A stretch of DNA of 64,000 nucleotides from contig OY992834.1 of NCBI GenBank assembly GCA_963921425.1, forward strand, positions 24,565,923 to 24,629,922, given 5' to 3'. The notes beneath the pieces are model-generated. The model did not search any database and had not been told where the DNA came from. It saw only the letters and a list, made by a program, of their open reading frames with translations. Within the stretch, counting starts at the first letter, position 1. Every line of letters starts with the position of its first letter. Positions 45,844 to 58,500 of this stretch are shown here, piece after piece. The translations under genes were made by a program, and so were the position numbers. The stretch is from Dryas octopetala. Its lineage: Eukaryota > Streptophyta > Magnoliopsida > Rosales > Rosaceae.

Positions 45844-48800
45844 TTACCTGAGTTCACTGAAGAGATGCGGGTATCTCTTCCTCATGTCGGATTCCAGTTC
45901 CCATGTCGCTTCCTCGACTCCATGGCGCTGCCACTGAACTTTTACAAGTGGTACCTTCCTATTCCTGAGTTGTTTCGTCTCGTAAGCTAAAATAGAAACA
46001 GGTCCTTCCACATAAGACACGTTTGGTTCGAGCGGTAGACCAATCCAAGGCATCACTTGAGGGATGTCAGGCACACTCTTTTTCAACTGGGACACATGGA
46101 ATACGTTATGTATGTATGCTAACTGAGGCGGCAACTCCAACCTGTAAGCAACTTTCCCGACACGTTCCAAAACCTTGAACGGTCCAATATACCTGGGTGC
46201 CAACTTGCCTCGCATACCAAACCGAAATGTACCCTTCAAAGGACTAACTTTTAGAAACACCAAGTCCTCAACTTGAAATTCCAAAGGCTTCCTCCTTCGA
46301 TCAGCGTACGATTTCTGCCTACTCTGGGCGGTTTCTAGTCGTTTCTTGACTATCTTGACCTTTTCGGTCGTTTCTTTAATCACTTCAGGACCTAGAACAA
46401 CTCGGTCCTCAACATCGGCCCAACAGAGTGGCGAACGACATGGCCTTCCGTAAAGTGCTTCGTACGGTGCCATCTTGAGACTGCTTTGATAACTATTGTT
46501 ATATACGAACTCGGCGAGCGGTAAGTACTCACTCCACTTACCCCTGAAATCTAGAACACAAGCTCGCAACATATCTTCCAGTATCTGAATAACTCTTTCA
46601 GATTGCCCATCCGTCTGCGGATGATAGGCACTGCTAAGATTCAATTGAGTGCCTAATTCAGATTGTAACTTCCGCCACAATCGAGATGTAAATCGGGGAT
46701 CTCGATCGGAAACAATCGTCTTCGGGATACCATGCAATCGAACAATCCATTCGATATAGAGATCAGCAAAATAATCAACAGGTGAGTTCATCTTGACCGG
46801 CAAGAAATGAGCTGACTTCGTGAGTCTGTCCACGATAACCCAAATACCATTGTGCCCTTTTGTATTTCTCGGCAGATCTGTGATGAAATCCATAGTAACA
46901 CAATCCCACTTCCACTCTGGAGTAGGTAACGGTTGCAACAATCCAGACGGCTTCTGGTGTTCGGCTTTCACTTGTTGGCAGGTCACACAGTGATTAACAA
47001 AATCAGCCACGTCTCTTTTCATACCTTTCCACCAGTATCTTCGTTTCAAATCTTGATACATTTTCGTTCCTCCAGGGTGCATAGCAAAACTGGTAGAATG
47101 AGCTTCGTTCAGAATCCGTTGTCTTGTTTCTTTCCTGTTTGGCACAACTATTCGGCCTCTGTATCTCAAACTTCCATCAGAATGTACCTTCCATTCCCCA
47201 GGTGCATCTCCTGAGTATACCTCTTTCTTTTTCTGTTGTATCTCTAGATCCTCTTCTTGTTCTTGAACTAATTCTTGCTCCAATTGGGGCTCAATCTGCA
47301 TACTTGCAATCCTTCCATCATGGCGTACGTTGACTTTGTACTGATCCAAAGTCTGTAGGATCTCCCGTTCAGCCATCAATAAACTGGCTAGAGTGTTTTT
47401 CTTCCTGCTCAGTGCATCAGCTACTTTGTTGGCTTTTCCTGGATGATACTGTAATTCAAAATCATAATCTTTAAGATACTCCATCCAGCGTCGTTGTCGC
47501 AAATTCAGATCTCTCTGAGTGAATATATGCTTGAGGCTCTTGTGATCTGAGAAAACAGTGAATCGGCCTCCATACAAGTAGCATCTCCAGATTTTTAGAG
47601 CGTGTACAACAGCGGCTAACTCCAAATCATGAGTTGGATAATTCTTTTCATATTCCTTCAACTGTCTTGAGGCATAGGCTATCACTCGCCCATTCTGCAT
47701 CAGTACACATCCGACTCCTATTATGGACGCGTCGGTGTAGACTTCATAAGGATCTTCATTGTTGGGTAAGACTAACACTGGGGCAGTTGTCAGTCGTTTC
47801 TTGAGCTCTTGGAATGCTTCTTCACACTTCTCGTTCCATTCAAACTTGAATCCTTTTCTGAGTAGTCGAGTCATCGGGGTAGCAATCTTGGAAAAACCTT
47901 CTACAAACCTTCTGTAATAACCTGCTAATCCAAGAAAACTACGGACTTCTGTCATGCTCTTCGGTTGTTCCCAATTCAGAACTGCTTCGATCTTCTTGGG
48001 ATCAGGAGATAATCCTTTTTCTGAGATGATGTGGCCAAGGAACTGTACCTCTTTCAGCCAAAATTCACATTTTGACTTCTTGGCGTAAAGTTGCTTTTGA
48101 AGTAATGTCTGTAGAACAATTCTCAGATGCTCTTCATGCTCTTCCTTACTCTTGGAGTAAATCAGGATGTCGTCGATGAAGACAATAACAAATTTGTCCA
48201 AGTATGGACGGAATGCTCGGTTCATCAGGTCCATGAATGCGGCAGGTGCATTTGTCAATCCAAACGGCATCACAACGAACTCATAATGTCCGTATCTGGT
48301 ACGAAAAGCAGTCTTTGGGACGTCTTCGTCTCGAACTCTGAGTTGATGGTAGCCGGATCTGAGATCAATCTTTGAGAAGTACTTCGCTCCACTAAGTTGA
48401 TCAAATAGCTCGTCAATTCTAGGCAATGGATACTTGTTCTTTATTGTGACTTGGTTCAGCTTCCGGTAGTCTATGCAGAGTCGCAATGTTCCATCATGCT
48501 TTTTGGCGAATAGAACAGGGGCTCCCCATGGTGATATACTTTCTCTGATAAAGCCCTTCTCCTTCAAGTCGTCTAATTGCTTCTTCAGCTCCACCATCTC
48601 AGCTGGTGCCATGCGGTAGGGCGGGATTGAAATAGGTTGAGTGCCTGGTACAAGTTCAATCTTGAATTCTACTTCTCTTGTTGGTGGGATTCCGGGCAGA
48701 TCTTCTGGAAAAACGTCTGGGTATTCGTCTACCACTGGTATTGGTTTATCTTTCTTCTGCTTGGCTTGTGTGGAAATGATGAGTGAATAGCATAGCATAG

Positions 48801-50244
48801 CTCTCTTGCTTTTGAAACAAACTCTCAGCAATGGGTTGATGGGTTGTAGCGGTTTGTGCAATCGAATGATCACCTCTTCTCTGTTACTCGTGACTACCTT
48901 CACTTTTCTTTTCTCACAATCGATCTGTGCCTGATTTTCTTGTAACCAATCCATTCCTAGAATAAGGTCGTAGTAATCCATGTTCAAAGGGTATAGGTTT
49001 GCTGTCAAGACTCGGTCTTGGACTACTAGTTGGCAAGATTGGTAAATTCTATCTACCTCGGTTGTTGTTCCAATGGGTGTACTCATGTGGATGGTTTCAG
49101 CTAAAGGTTCAGCATGCAATCCTAATTTCTCAGTAAAGCTAACAGAGACAAATGAGTGTGAAGCACCCGTATCAAACAAAATTCTAACTTCAGTATTAAA
49201 GAGCAGTATAGTACCGTCAAGTGGGGCTTCTTCCTGGTTAGCTCTTACTGCAAAAACTCGTCCTCCTCTAGCTGGTTGTGGTCTTCCTCCGCCACCTCTT
49301 CCTTGTCCTCCACGATTGTTGGGTTGTGGTGGTGCATGTTGCAATGGTTGAGCTCTAAATGGTTGTGGTACAGCCTGTATCTGTGGTTGTGGCCTGGGGG
49401 CATTCTGCTGTGTTCTAGTAGGACAATCATTTCTGTAGTGGCCTTCACCTCCACACTGGAAACAAATTTGAAGTCTAGTCTTCTTCCAGTTTCTTTGGTT
49501 TCGGGAGGGTCCCCCCCTCTGAAAATTTCTTCTTTTTCCTAGTCTTGTTCCCTCAGACCTCGCAATTTCCCCTTTCTGTCTAGTTGCAAGGAAATCCTGC
49601 TCCTGAGCATAAGCAGCATTGACCACATCTTTGAAAACTGTAAACCTTTGACTTGCCAAGTATTGGCGAATCCCGTTCTTCAGACCTTGCAGAAATCTGA
49701 CAGTCTTTGCCTTCTCATCATTCATGGTAGATGGGACGAAACGTCCAAGTTCAGTAAACTTTCCCACGTATTCAGAAACAGTCATGTTTCCCTGCTCTAG
49801 ATCCATGAATTCCTTCATCTTTGTCATCTGCAGTGGCTCGGGAAAATATCTGTCGTAGAACAATTCCCTAAATCCTTCCCAAGTCATAGTGTTAATATTT
49901 TCTCGGTGCCTAATGCATCTCCACCATCCGTCAGCTTCGCCTTCAAACACATGTGTAGCTAGCCAGATCTTGTACTCATCTGGTGCGTTAATCGACTCGA
50001 GCTTCTTCTCGATGTGCGTAACCCAATTCTCAGCTAAATCGGGTTCAGAACTTCCGTGAAACTTCATCGGCTTAGTCCTAAGGAAACGATCTAAGTACTC
50101 GCCTCGTCGCTTATCTTCACGTTCAGCGGGAGTGAGACGGTTACCAGATTGTTGAGCAAAGAAAGCCTGCATAAATTCAGCCATTTGCTGTGGGTCGAAC
50201 CGATTATTGGCATTACTGTTAGTTCGATCGAAACGGGGTGGCAT
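45844..50244 (-). CDS. gag-pol polyprotein of element C (chromovirus), 1466 aa
   Basis: A single frame from ATG at 50244 (MPPRFDRTN) to the stop at 45844. The frame stays open upstream of this ATG but with no earlier ATG. Order, residues approximate: Gag 1-250; zinc knuckle [14 protein letters not shown] 260-274; protease [10 protein letters not shown] near 354; reverse transcriptase 510-700 with FIDDILIYS near 688; RNase H from about 830 ([11 protein letters not shown]); integrase zinc-binding region 1055-1092, core D-D-E at about 1115, 1178 and 1215 ([26 protein letters not shown]); C-terminal [15 protein letters not shown] and a chromodomain-like end ([19 protein letters not shown]) at 1415-1466. 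All catalytic motifs look normal. Gypsy order plus chromodomain indicates a chromovirus, probably Tekay/Del type given the long LTRs. Opposite-strand frames are shadows. Confidence 0.95.
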   Translation of the reverse strand: MPPRFDRTNSNANNRFDPQQMAEFMQAFFAQQSGNRLTPAEREDKRRGEYLDRFLRTKPMKFHGSSEPDLAENWVTHIEKKLESINAPDEYKIWLATHVFEGEADGWWRCIRHRENINTMTWEGFRELFYDRYFPEPLQMTKMKEFMDLEQGNMTVSEYVGKFTELGRFVPSTMNDEKAKTVRFLQGLKNGIRQYLASQRFTVFKDVVNAAYAQEQDFLATRQKGEIARSEGTRLGKRRNFQRGGPSRNQRNWKKTRLQICFQCGGEGHYRNDCPTRTQQNAPRPQPQIQAVPQPFRAQPLQHAPPQPNNRGGQGRGGGGRPQPARGGRVFAVRANQEEAPLDGTILLFNTEVRILFDTGASHSFVSVSFTEKLGLHAEPLAETIHMSTPIGTTTEVDRIYQSCQLVVQDRVLTANLYPLNMDYYDLILGMDWLQENQAQIDCEKRKVKVVTSNREEVIIRLHKPLQPINPLLRVCFKSKRAMLCYSLIISTQAKQKKDKPIPVVDEYPDVFPEDLPGIPPTREVEFKIELVPGTQPISIPPYRMAPAEMVELKKQLDDLKEKGFIRESISPWGAPVLFAKKHDGTLRLCIDYRKLNQVTIKNKYPLPRIDELFDQLSGAKYFSKIDLRSGYHQLRVRDEDVPKTAFRTRYGHYEFVVMPFGLTNAPAAFMDLMNRAFRPYLDKFVIVFIDDILIYSKSKEEHEEHLRIVLQTLLQKQLYAKKSKCEFWLKEVQFLGHIISEKGLSPDPKKIEAVLNWEQPKSMTEVRSFLGLAGYYRRFVEGFSKIATPMTRLLRKGFKFEWNEKCEEAFQELKKRLTTAPVLVLPNNEDPYEVYTDASIIGVGCVLMQNGRVIAYASRQLKEYEKNYPTHDLELAAVVHALKIWRCYLYGGRFTVFSDHKSLKHIFTQRDLNLRQRRWMEYLKDYDFELQYHPGKANKVADALSRKKNTLASLLMAEREILQTLDQYKVNVRHDGRIASMQIEPQLEQELVQEQEEDLEIQQKKKEVYSGDAPGEWKVHSDGSLRYRGRIVVPNRKETRQRILNEAHSTSFAMHPGGTKMYQDLKRRYWWKGMKRDVADFVNHCVTCQQVKAEHQKPSGLLQPLPTPEWKWDCVTMDFITDLPRNTKGHNGIWVIVDRLTKSAHFLPVKMNSPVDYFADLYIEWIVRLHGIPKTIVSDRDPRFTSRLWRKLQSELGTQLNLSSAYHPQTDGQSERVIQILEDMLRACVLDFRGKWSEYLPLAEFVYNNSYQSSLKMAPYEALYGRPCRSPLCWADVEDRVVLGPEVIKETTEKVKIVKKRLETAQSRQKSYADRRRKPLEFQVEDLVFLKVSPLKGTFRFGMRGKLAPRYIGPFKVLERVGKVAYRLELPPQLAYIHNVFHVSQLKKSVPDIPQVMPWIGLPLEPNVSYVEGPVSILAYETKQLRNRKVPLVKVQWQRHGVEEATWELESDMRKRYPHLFSELR

Positions 50245-50474
50245 CTTGTCAGCAAGACTGAAAACAAATAAGGGAATGATTGACACAAATGATACAAGGA
50301 ACAAAAGTGTTTCAAGGGAAAGACTTATCGAAGAATGTGTTTGGTTGGAAACTTTGAAGGAATCTGCTGAATCGGCTCTGGGTTGGCATATCCTGCATAT
50401 TAGTAAAAATAATCTACTAACAATCTTACAAAGTTATTTATTTATTTATTTATTATTATTATATAGGTCGTACC

Positions 50475-50486
50475 GCTCTGATACCA
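50475..50486 (-). other. Primer-binding site of element C
   Basis: The minus strand reads TGGTATCAGAGC (tRNA-Met type), eight bases inside the 5' LTR. Confidence 0.85.
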
Positions 50487-50494
50487 TTTTTTTC

Positions 50495-53200
50495 TGTGAC
50501 GCCCCGAAACTGGGAACACCACAGCGGCACCCGTCTTAAAGATCCTGAGACTATAATACCCCTTACCCCGAGTATTATATTCCCAAGCTCTCTAAAACGA
50601 GTTAAGCCCTTTTTATTGAAGAACCCGGGTTGGATCAGAGTAGTAAAAATACAACGGAAGAAATTACTGAAAATGCCTCATATTATAAATAACAGTAAAG
50701 AGTACCAACCCGTGAGGGTTATATGTTTCAAATACACTAACCCTAATGCTACATAAATAAACAGTAGATAAACAGATATGTCAGGATAGTCCAACCCACG
50801 CCAGAGTGATTCAGTCTTCAACAAAGTGGTGCAACAAATTGGACTCATGGATAGCCATTGGGATATGCCACCTACGAGGATGAAAGAGAAACACCACCAC
50901 AGATCCAAAGAAAGGATCTAAACCAGATAGCAAGACTGAAACTGACAAGCTGCAAGTGCCACACCCACGACCTCAATCTTGGTCTCCAACAACTGGATTA
51001 TCTGCACTCACAAGAGTACAGTAGGGGGTAAGCGTCACATACGTTCATCGCTTCCCCTCGAGGGAAAATCCTGGTTAGGTTTGAAAGCAATACTCGAAGA
51101 TATAGGATTTCAAGGAAAACAGTTTAAAAGCAATGCACACCCAAAAACAGGGTATCAATATCAATAATATTGTAACCAAAGCCAGTAATGATAAAGATAA
51201 TTATGCCAATAATCAGTGAGTAAAGCCTTTGCATGCTCATACATCTTTTTCAGTGAAAATCCTTCATGTCACGTGACATAGTTCAGAAACATACCTGCGA
51301 CCGATCACATACAGGCCAACCACCAGTATCGGAAATTCAACCACCACCTCGATACTGTGGTGAGAGTATCCATTTACCTGGTAATACCACATTGGTTAGC
51401 CTCCCCAGAAGGACATTCGACTAACCAGTCCGTACTTACCCCTCCGGAGGTTTAGGGGATCGAAACCCAAGGTCACAACACGTGCCCGTTACTCTCAGGT
51501 CGTCCAAGGTATCACACAGAAAATCACACAAATATGCCATACAAAAATCATGCACATTCTCTGTGAAAGACATTTTCATATACATATAGTACGAAAATAG
51601 GCAGGAAATCCATTAACCGGGATATGGTACCTTCCCCCTACCTGTTTTACCAAAGTGTGTCCCTTGCCTGATCCCTTTCCTGTGTCTGGGTCCCACTTGT
51701 ACCTGTTGGGAAACTGGAGATCCGAATCCGACGACAGCTATTAGGAACGTACTAAACGTACTCTCGGCCTTGTCTATTAAGACCAGGTAAAATTTAGAGG
51801 TTTGGCACTAGCGTAACTTGCTAGGCTTCTCTAAATTCTTGATCCGGCATGACCCTGCTCCCCGAGGCAGACAGTCATGTCAGACCGTGTGGTTTCTAAG
51901 TTTATTTTAATTTATTGTCGAGGAGGTTGATCAGATATGAACCTTACAACGTGACCAGGTCAGTGCATGGGGAAACTGAGGGAGCTCTGGCTCAGTACCC
52001 AACGCATGTATGCTCATGGACTGACCTTAGTCATCACGTTATTTGGTTACCACTGATATGGCCTCAATATTTATTAAGTTCATTTAATAACAACAGTTAA
52101 ACGGTGTTTCGTCTATAACCACCACTTAAACAACAGCAAATCAAATAAGCTGGGTTAAGGGTATACCTGTTGAAGACTTCCCACGAGCAGAGTCTCGGTA
52201 CTACTAGACTTGCTAAATAATAAGATTAAAATAGCCTAATTAACAAGAGATTTATTTAACAAAATTTTAGCAGAAATTCGACAGGGATCAAGAAATTACC
52301 TATGGAGCTCAGAAATGATTTTTTTTAAAACTTCACCAAAACATAGCCTTCACACTACTAGAATTGAAGAGCTCGTCGCCACGATCGCGTAGGCGAAATC
52401 GGATCGTCGATCGGAGCTCCAGAACTCAAGATAAACTCAAAACAAAATTGAAGAAGAGAGAGAAAGGAGGAGAGAGGAGAGAGAAGCTCTCTCTTGGGAA
52501 GCGTGCGGCTGAAATGAATGAAGAACCAGCTGAGTTCACGCCACTATTTATAGGAAGAGTGAGTGAGTCAACTCGGTTGACTCATCCGAGTTGACTGGGT
52601 TGACTCAAGTCAACCGTCATAACTTTGACCAATGAGAACTTGACACGTGGCGAAGGCTTTGACACTTGGCTGCACATGCAGCCATCAGATCTTGCTGCCA
52701 TGCATCGTTGGACGCTCCAGATCGTGCCACGTGGCGCGATCTGGTGTTTTTCCTATTTTATTTTTCTTTTTCCTATATTTCTTAACTTCAAAAATTAATT
52801 AAAAATAGCTCGGGACTCGGAAAAATACCCCGAAAAATACTACGGACTCGTATCGACTAGTACTAATTAACTATGAGGTCAAATTACCAATTTGCCCTTT
52901 AGAAAAATTTTGAAAATTTCAAGCTCCACAAACTAAGATAAAATGCTTTTAAAAATGAAATTTTGGGAAATTCATAAAATAATCTCCCGGACTCGGAATA
53001 ATACGAGACTTGCTCCGTTGGGTTCGTGAGTAAAAGTACCACCTTCTAAAGGTCTAACTTGGGTCAAAACTCTAGTCAAAGTTGGTCAAACAATTAAAGC
53101 TTAAGGGAAAAATACGATTTTCCGCCAAACAAATTTCTAGAAAAATTCTAGAAATTAAAGAAAAATTCCAAAATAAATTTGGAAAATTTTGGGTCTCACA
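50495..53200 (-). repeat. 5' LTR of element C
   Basis: 2706 bp, same as the partner. The minus strand contains TATAAATAGT at 52543-52552. The sequence around 52596-52750 contains two ACACGTGG/CCACGTGG-type motifs, G-box-like elements upstream of the TATA box. Confidence 0.95.
52543..52552 (-). promoter_or_regulatory. TATA box in the 5' LTR of element C
   Basis: The minus strand reads TATAAATAGT, a near-consensus plant TATA box. With G-box-like CACGTGG motifs 80-200 bases upstream this is a plausible promoter; transcription would proceed leftward. Confidence 0.6.
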
Positions 53201-53205
53201 CCTCC

Positions 53206-55420
53206 CCTCAGGCCGGTCGACACCCCAACCCTACTCCTTCGCCGAGCAGCTCCCCTGGGTCGTGGAAATAACTCAAGAACCACCTCAAACAGAAAATTTT
53301 CGAGAGTTTAAGTGGGTTTTTCTCCTTGAGGTACGAGCTTCCATTTCCCAGTGATTTGAGTGTTTTATTTTAAGTAATTGTGGAGAATTGAAATTGGGGA
53401 TTTAGAACCCATTTTGGGTTTCTCTTGAGAATTTCGAAATTGGATGATGTTAATATAATTTTGGACAATTTTCACTCCTTAAAACCTTTAATTGAAGTTT
53501 AGAATTGAAAAGTTTGAGGAATTCGGAGAAATTTGTGAAATTTAGTTTTGATGCCGCCACTTTGAACGGCGACAGCGGGGGTTCTAACCACCCAGCTGCC
53601 ACGTAAATTGTCTAACGCTTTGTTGAGTATCAAAACTGAGTTGGTTGATGATTTTGGATAGGTGGATGCGACTTGAGCGACGAAATTATTCTTTTTGCTT
53701 GAGAATCGGACACCTTGCGGGTACTGTTTAATCTTCGGACCACTCCCAAGTAGGTTTGGCCACATGCAGTTCCTTTTTAATTTATGGTTTAACATGAGTT
53801 AGTATGAGTTGTGGTTTGGAGCCGGGACGGTTTAGGAATAGGTTTGAGAGTGTATAGTTTTGAGAAAAATGATTTCTAACCGTTACGTTGAGCGTGAGTT
53901 TAGCGGGACGTTAGGATTAACTCACACACACAAAATTTAATGTATTGGAGTTGAGACTAATTGCATATTTTATTGTTTATGGTATAGGCAAGACGATCAG
54001 AGCTCGTGACGATATGGCGGATGATCGAAGTTAGATTTTCTCACTGTGAGTGGACCTTGGTTTCCTTAAATGATTATGAAATTTGTGTTTTATTTTGGTT
54101 ATTCGAGATTTGATTGGAAAGTGTTAGATGTGAGTGAACTTTTACTTTTCAATGAATGTTATGAAATGCCTTTAATTTAATTATGTTAAGTATCTTGAAT
54201 TGATTTTGGGATTTAATAAATAAGGTTGGACTTCGGGTTTTCAAATACATTTTCTTATATAAGTTCAAAAACCTGATTTTCTTAATGGATCGTTTAAATT
54301 GATGGATCTCTTTTGGGGAAGGATTCTAGTTTCTTAATTTCTCCTTATAGCTTATTTATTTCTTCGGTTTTTAATTGAAACTAATTGGTTGGATTTATAC
54401 TTATTGAATTTAAAATAGATATGCTTTACATTTATAGATTTTAAAGTCTCTTTTTTGGGAAGTACATTAAGATATTTCTATCGGTGGAAAAAGAAATTTT
54501 GATTTGGTTATGGGAAATAGTTTCAAACCACCTTTTCAGTACCCTCTAGATTATCGGATTGGATAGGTCTTTAGGACCCATTACGGCACACACTTAGGCT
54601 TTAGGCCGTGTGTCGTGATGCTTAGCTCTTTGGGGGTGGCTCTTCGTGCACGTAAGACAGGATTTCTGACTCTGCATGTGTATGACAGATTCTTAGTTCT
54701 GCGTATATATGACAGGTTCTATGAGTACCTGACTTGATATGTTTTATTATAATTGTACTATACGGTTTTATTGCGATCGTTTATTTTAAATTTATAAGTT
54801 ATTCAAAATTTTAATGTTTTAATTTTATTTGATAAATGGTTTATGCTTTGGTTTGGTTTATTAAATTTTGATAGCAACTTTGAACGTGTTTCTAAAAGCG
54901 TTTTAAAATTGGGGGATTTCAAGGAGCGACGTGAGGTCTTAAAGTTTAAATTTGACTTTTAATGATTCCTGAAAAGTTAAGCGATAATTATTTTCCATAC
55001 TTATAAAGTTGTCCACTCATTGAGTTTATCTCACAATTTTTTTGTTTTGTCTTAAATTGTCCCCCAGGCAATAGCAGTGGTGGAGATCGCGCCAATCACG
55101 TCGAGGCATAGTGTCCATTTCCTCTACTCGGATTTTGTAGGCATCGCTTCCATAAAAAAAAAAATTGTTGTAATAGGAGTAGTGGCTCTAATAACCATAC
55201 TTAAATTATAAGATTATTTTGTATTTGTAGGGTCTGAAACCTTTTTTGGTTGTGGTAGAGGCTACTGATGTGTTTAGAAGTGCTTTTACAGGTTTTATAA
55301 ATTTTGGGTTAGTCCATTTTCAGGGGAGGTTCTACCGAATTTTCGGTAGGATTTTCCTTAATTTTGGATCCTACAGGACCTCTTCGAGTTTCAGGGTGGA
55401 ATCTAGGGGCGGTCCTGTCA
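53206..55420 (+). repeat. 5' LTR of D, second part
   Basis: It continues 'cctcaggccggtcg...' exactly where the first part stopped; the 3' LTR reads through this point at about 60655. It ends ...GGTCCTGTCA beside the primer site. Together the two parts make about 2.65 kb. Confidence 0.88.
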
Positions 55421-55422
55421 AC

Positions 55423-55435
55423 TTGGTATCAAAGC
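55423..55435 (+). other. Primer-binding site of element D
   Basis: TTGGTATCAAAGC, one mismatch from the usual TTGGTATCAGAGC of tRNA-Met-primed elements, two bases after the LTR end. Confidence 0.8.
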
Positions 55436-55514
55436 ATTAGGTTTTAGATTCCTTAACTCAACACTAAATGTGCATCCTTATTATTGATAAGTGTCTGGCT
55501 TTCATATAGGTATT

Positions 55515-58500
55515 ATGCCTCCTCGACGTGGCCGACCGCCGGGGACCCACCGTAGGGTTGCAAAAGGTGTCGATAAGACGGCACAAGGTTTCGAACAGTC
55601 TATCGATAGGCTAGCTGAGGCAGTGACTACTGTTGTTCGCACTAGAGTATTTCCTAAGGGGGAATACAGCATTGAGCGTGCCCGTAAGCTTGGGGCCTCA
55701 AATTTTTCGGGTACTTCAGATCGCAGCGTGGCTAACGAGTGGATGATACAACTCGAGAGGATCTTTGAGGTTATGGGATGCCACGATGACCGAAAGTTGG
55801 TCTTGGTTACTTTCCTGCTAGTGGGTGATGCTTATCACTGGTGGGACTCCGAGTGTTTGGGACTCGTGGCAGCCGAGATCACTTGGGACAGATTCAGAAT
55901 TCTATGAGAAGTATTATCCCCGAGTTTATTGTGATGAGAAGAGGGCTGAGTTCCTAAGGCTTAGACATGGGTCTATGTCAGTAGCAGAGTATGAGAGAAA
56001 GTTTATTGAGCTTTCCAGGTTTTGCCCAGCACTTGTGGCAGACGAGGCAGATCGATGCTCGAGATTTGAGGAGGGTCTGAGAGATTCTATTCGCACGGTG
56101 GTTACGCAGCAAACCACTCTACCTTTAGTTCTTTGAGGGATGCTGCCATGAGGGTTGAGAGATCTTTACCGGAGCAGAGCCGAAGTGAGGCGAGACGTCG
56201 CCCTCACCAGAGTACTTTTATGGGTGGCCCTAGTCAAGGACCATCCCAGAGAGGCAGCTTCAGCTCTAGTTCTTCTGGTTGTGGGGGATTCATAGGTTAA
56301 AGACAAAGTTCTGGTGGCAGTGGAGGATTTGGGTACAGTCAGAGTTCGAGTCATCCTTCAGGGGGTAGCTTAGTCCGAAACAGGGAACACTCGGGTAAAC
56401 AACAGAGTCAGACTAGTGGAGTTCACATGCTCCATGTTGCGGTTGTGGTATATTTCATAGTGGGCTTTGTCAAAAGGGTAGTACTGGTTGTTATCAGTGC
56501 GGACAAATGTGCCACATTCGGAGGAATTGTCCAATGTTGCGAAAGAGCGATGGAAGAGCTTCAGGGTCAGCCATTCATCAGGGACAGACTTTTGGGGCAC
56601 AAAGTCAGGGTCAGGGAGCCTTACAGACTGGGGGTACCACATCTAGTAGTGGCGCATAGTCTAGTCATGCTGGTAGAGGTGGAGGATAGCAGAGGGGTCA
56701 ACTAGGACGCCCAAGAGCTTAGGGTAGAGTCTTTGCCATGACGTTGCATGACGCTTTAGCTTCGTCGAACGTCATTATGGGTACGATTTCTATTTTTGGA
56801 CAAAATGCACGTATCTTGATGGACCCTAGTGCCACACACTTTTTTGTTGCACGTAGACTTGCTTTTTCCGCCGATAGGGTGTCGACTCCGTTGAAATCTG
56901 AGTTAGTTATAGCTACATCAGCCGAGGTTTCACTCTTAGCTTGTGAAGTTTTTAAAGGTTGCCCCATCTTAATTGACGATCATGAACTTGAGGCAGATTT
57001 GATTCCCTTGGACATTTTTTACGTCGACCTTATTTTGGGTATGGATTGGCTTGCTACTCACCATGCCTTTGTTGATTGTTTTCGGAAGATAGTGACTTTC
57101 AGACCTCCAGGGCGACCAAAGATTGTTTTTCATGGTGAGCGTATAATACTTTCATCTTGTATGATTTCAGCCCTTACTGCTAGACATCTGTTACGGAAGG
57201 GTTGTACAGGGTACTTAGCCCACATCATTGATAGTCGAGTTAGTGAGGTGAGACTTGAGGATATACATGTGGTACAAGACTTTCCGGACGTATTTCCAGA
57301 CGACCTTCCGGGTTTGCCTCCTGAGAGGGTGATTGACTTTGCCATTGACTTGGTTCCTGGTACATCACCCATTTCCTTAGCACCGTATAGAATGGCTCCA
57401 GTTGAATTAAAGGAGTTGAAAACTCAATTACAGGAATTGATCGAGAAGGGGTTCATCCGACTTAGTGTTTCTCCTTGGGGCGCACCAGTGTTGTTTGTGA
57501 AGAAGAAGGATGAAACTATAAGGATGTGTATTGATTACAGACAACTTAATAAGGCCACAGTGTGGAATCGATATCTCTTGCCTCGTATTGATGACTTGTT
57601 TGATCAATTGCAAGGCGCTAAGGTATTCTCTAAGTTTGATTTGAGATCGGGCTATCATCAATTACGAATTAGAGAGACCGACGTACCCAAGACTGCCTTT
57701 CGTACTCAATATGGACATTATGAGTTCTTAGTCATGCCATTTAGGCTGACTAATGCCCCAACAGCCTTCATGGACCTCATGAATCGGGTTTTTCATTCTT
57801 ACTTGGATTGATTCGTCATTGTATTTATTGACGACATATTAGTGTATTCTCGGAGTGACAGAGATCATGTGGAGCACTTAAAGACGGGAAGACTTTGAGA
57901 GAGCATCAGTTGTATGCCAAGTTCAGCAAGTGCCAATTTTGGTTGGATAGAGTGGGATTCTTGGGGCATGTGATTTCAGCTAAGGGTGTTTTTGTCGATC
58001 CACAGAAGATTAAGGTAGTTATGAATTGGGAGCGACTTACTAGTGTAACTGAGATGAGGAGTTTCCTTGGTTTGGCGGGTTATTACCGTCGTTTTGTAGA
58101 AGGGTTTTCTAAGATAGCAACTCCTCTTACATGGTAGACCGGGAAAGGAGTGAAGTATGTGTGGACCGATGAGTGTGGGAGAGTTTCCAAGAGCTTAAGA
58201 ATCGATTGACTTCTGCCCCTATTTTGACACTTCCTGATGGTAGCAGTGGATTTGTGATTTACAGCGATGCTTCATGCCAAGGCCTAGGTTGTGTGTTGAT
58301 GCAGCATGGTAAGGCGGTTGCTTATGCTTCTAGGCAACTCAAAAAGCATGAGTTGAACTATCCGACCCACAATCTAGAACTTGCAGCAATCGTGTTTGCT
58401 CTTAAGATTTGGAGACATTATTTATATGGAGTGACTTGTCAGATCTTCACTGATCATAAGAGCCTCAAGTACTTATTCACTCAAAAAGAATTGAACTTGA

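Larger units (their letters stand above)
43103..53200 (-). mobile_element. Ty3/gypsy element C, apparently intact and young
   Basis: Two 2706 bp LTRs (43103-45808 and 50495-53200) show no difference that I noticed (constant offset 7392, identical frames). The 5 bp target duplication CCTCC flanks it at 43098-43102 and 53201-53205. Primer site, polypurine tract (complement of 45809-45820) and one uninterrupted gag-pol frame are all present. It inserted into the 5' LTR of D in opposite orientation. Full length is 10,098 bp. Confidence 0.97.

Noticed and set aside
46933..49542. Frames on both strands inside element C (up to 93 codons)
   Set aside because: They overlap the intact gag-pol frame and have compositional, not domain-like, sequences.
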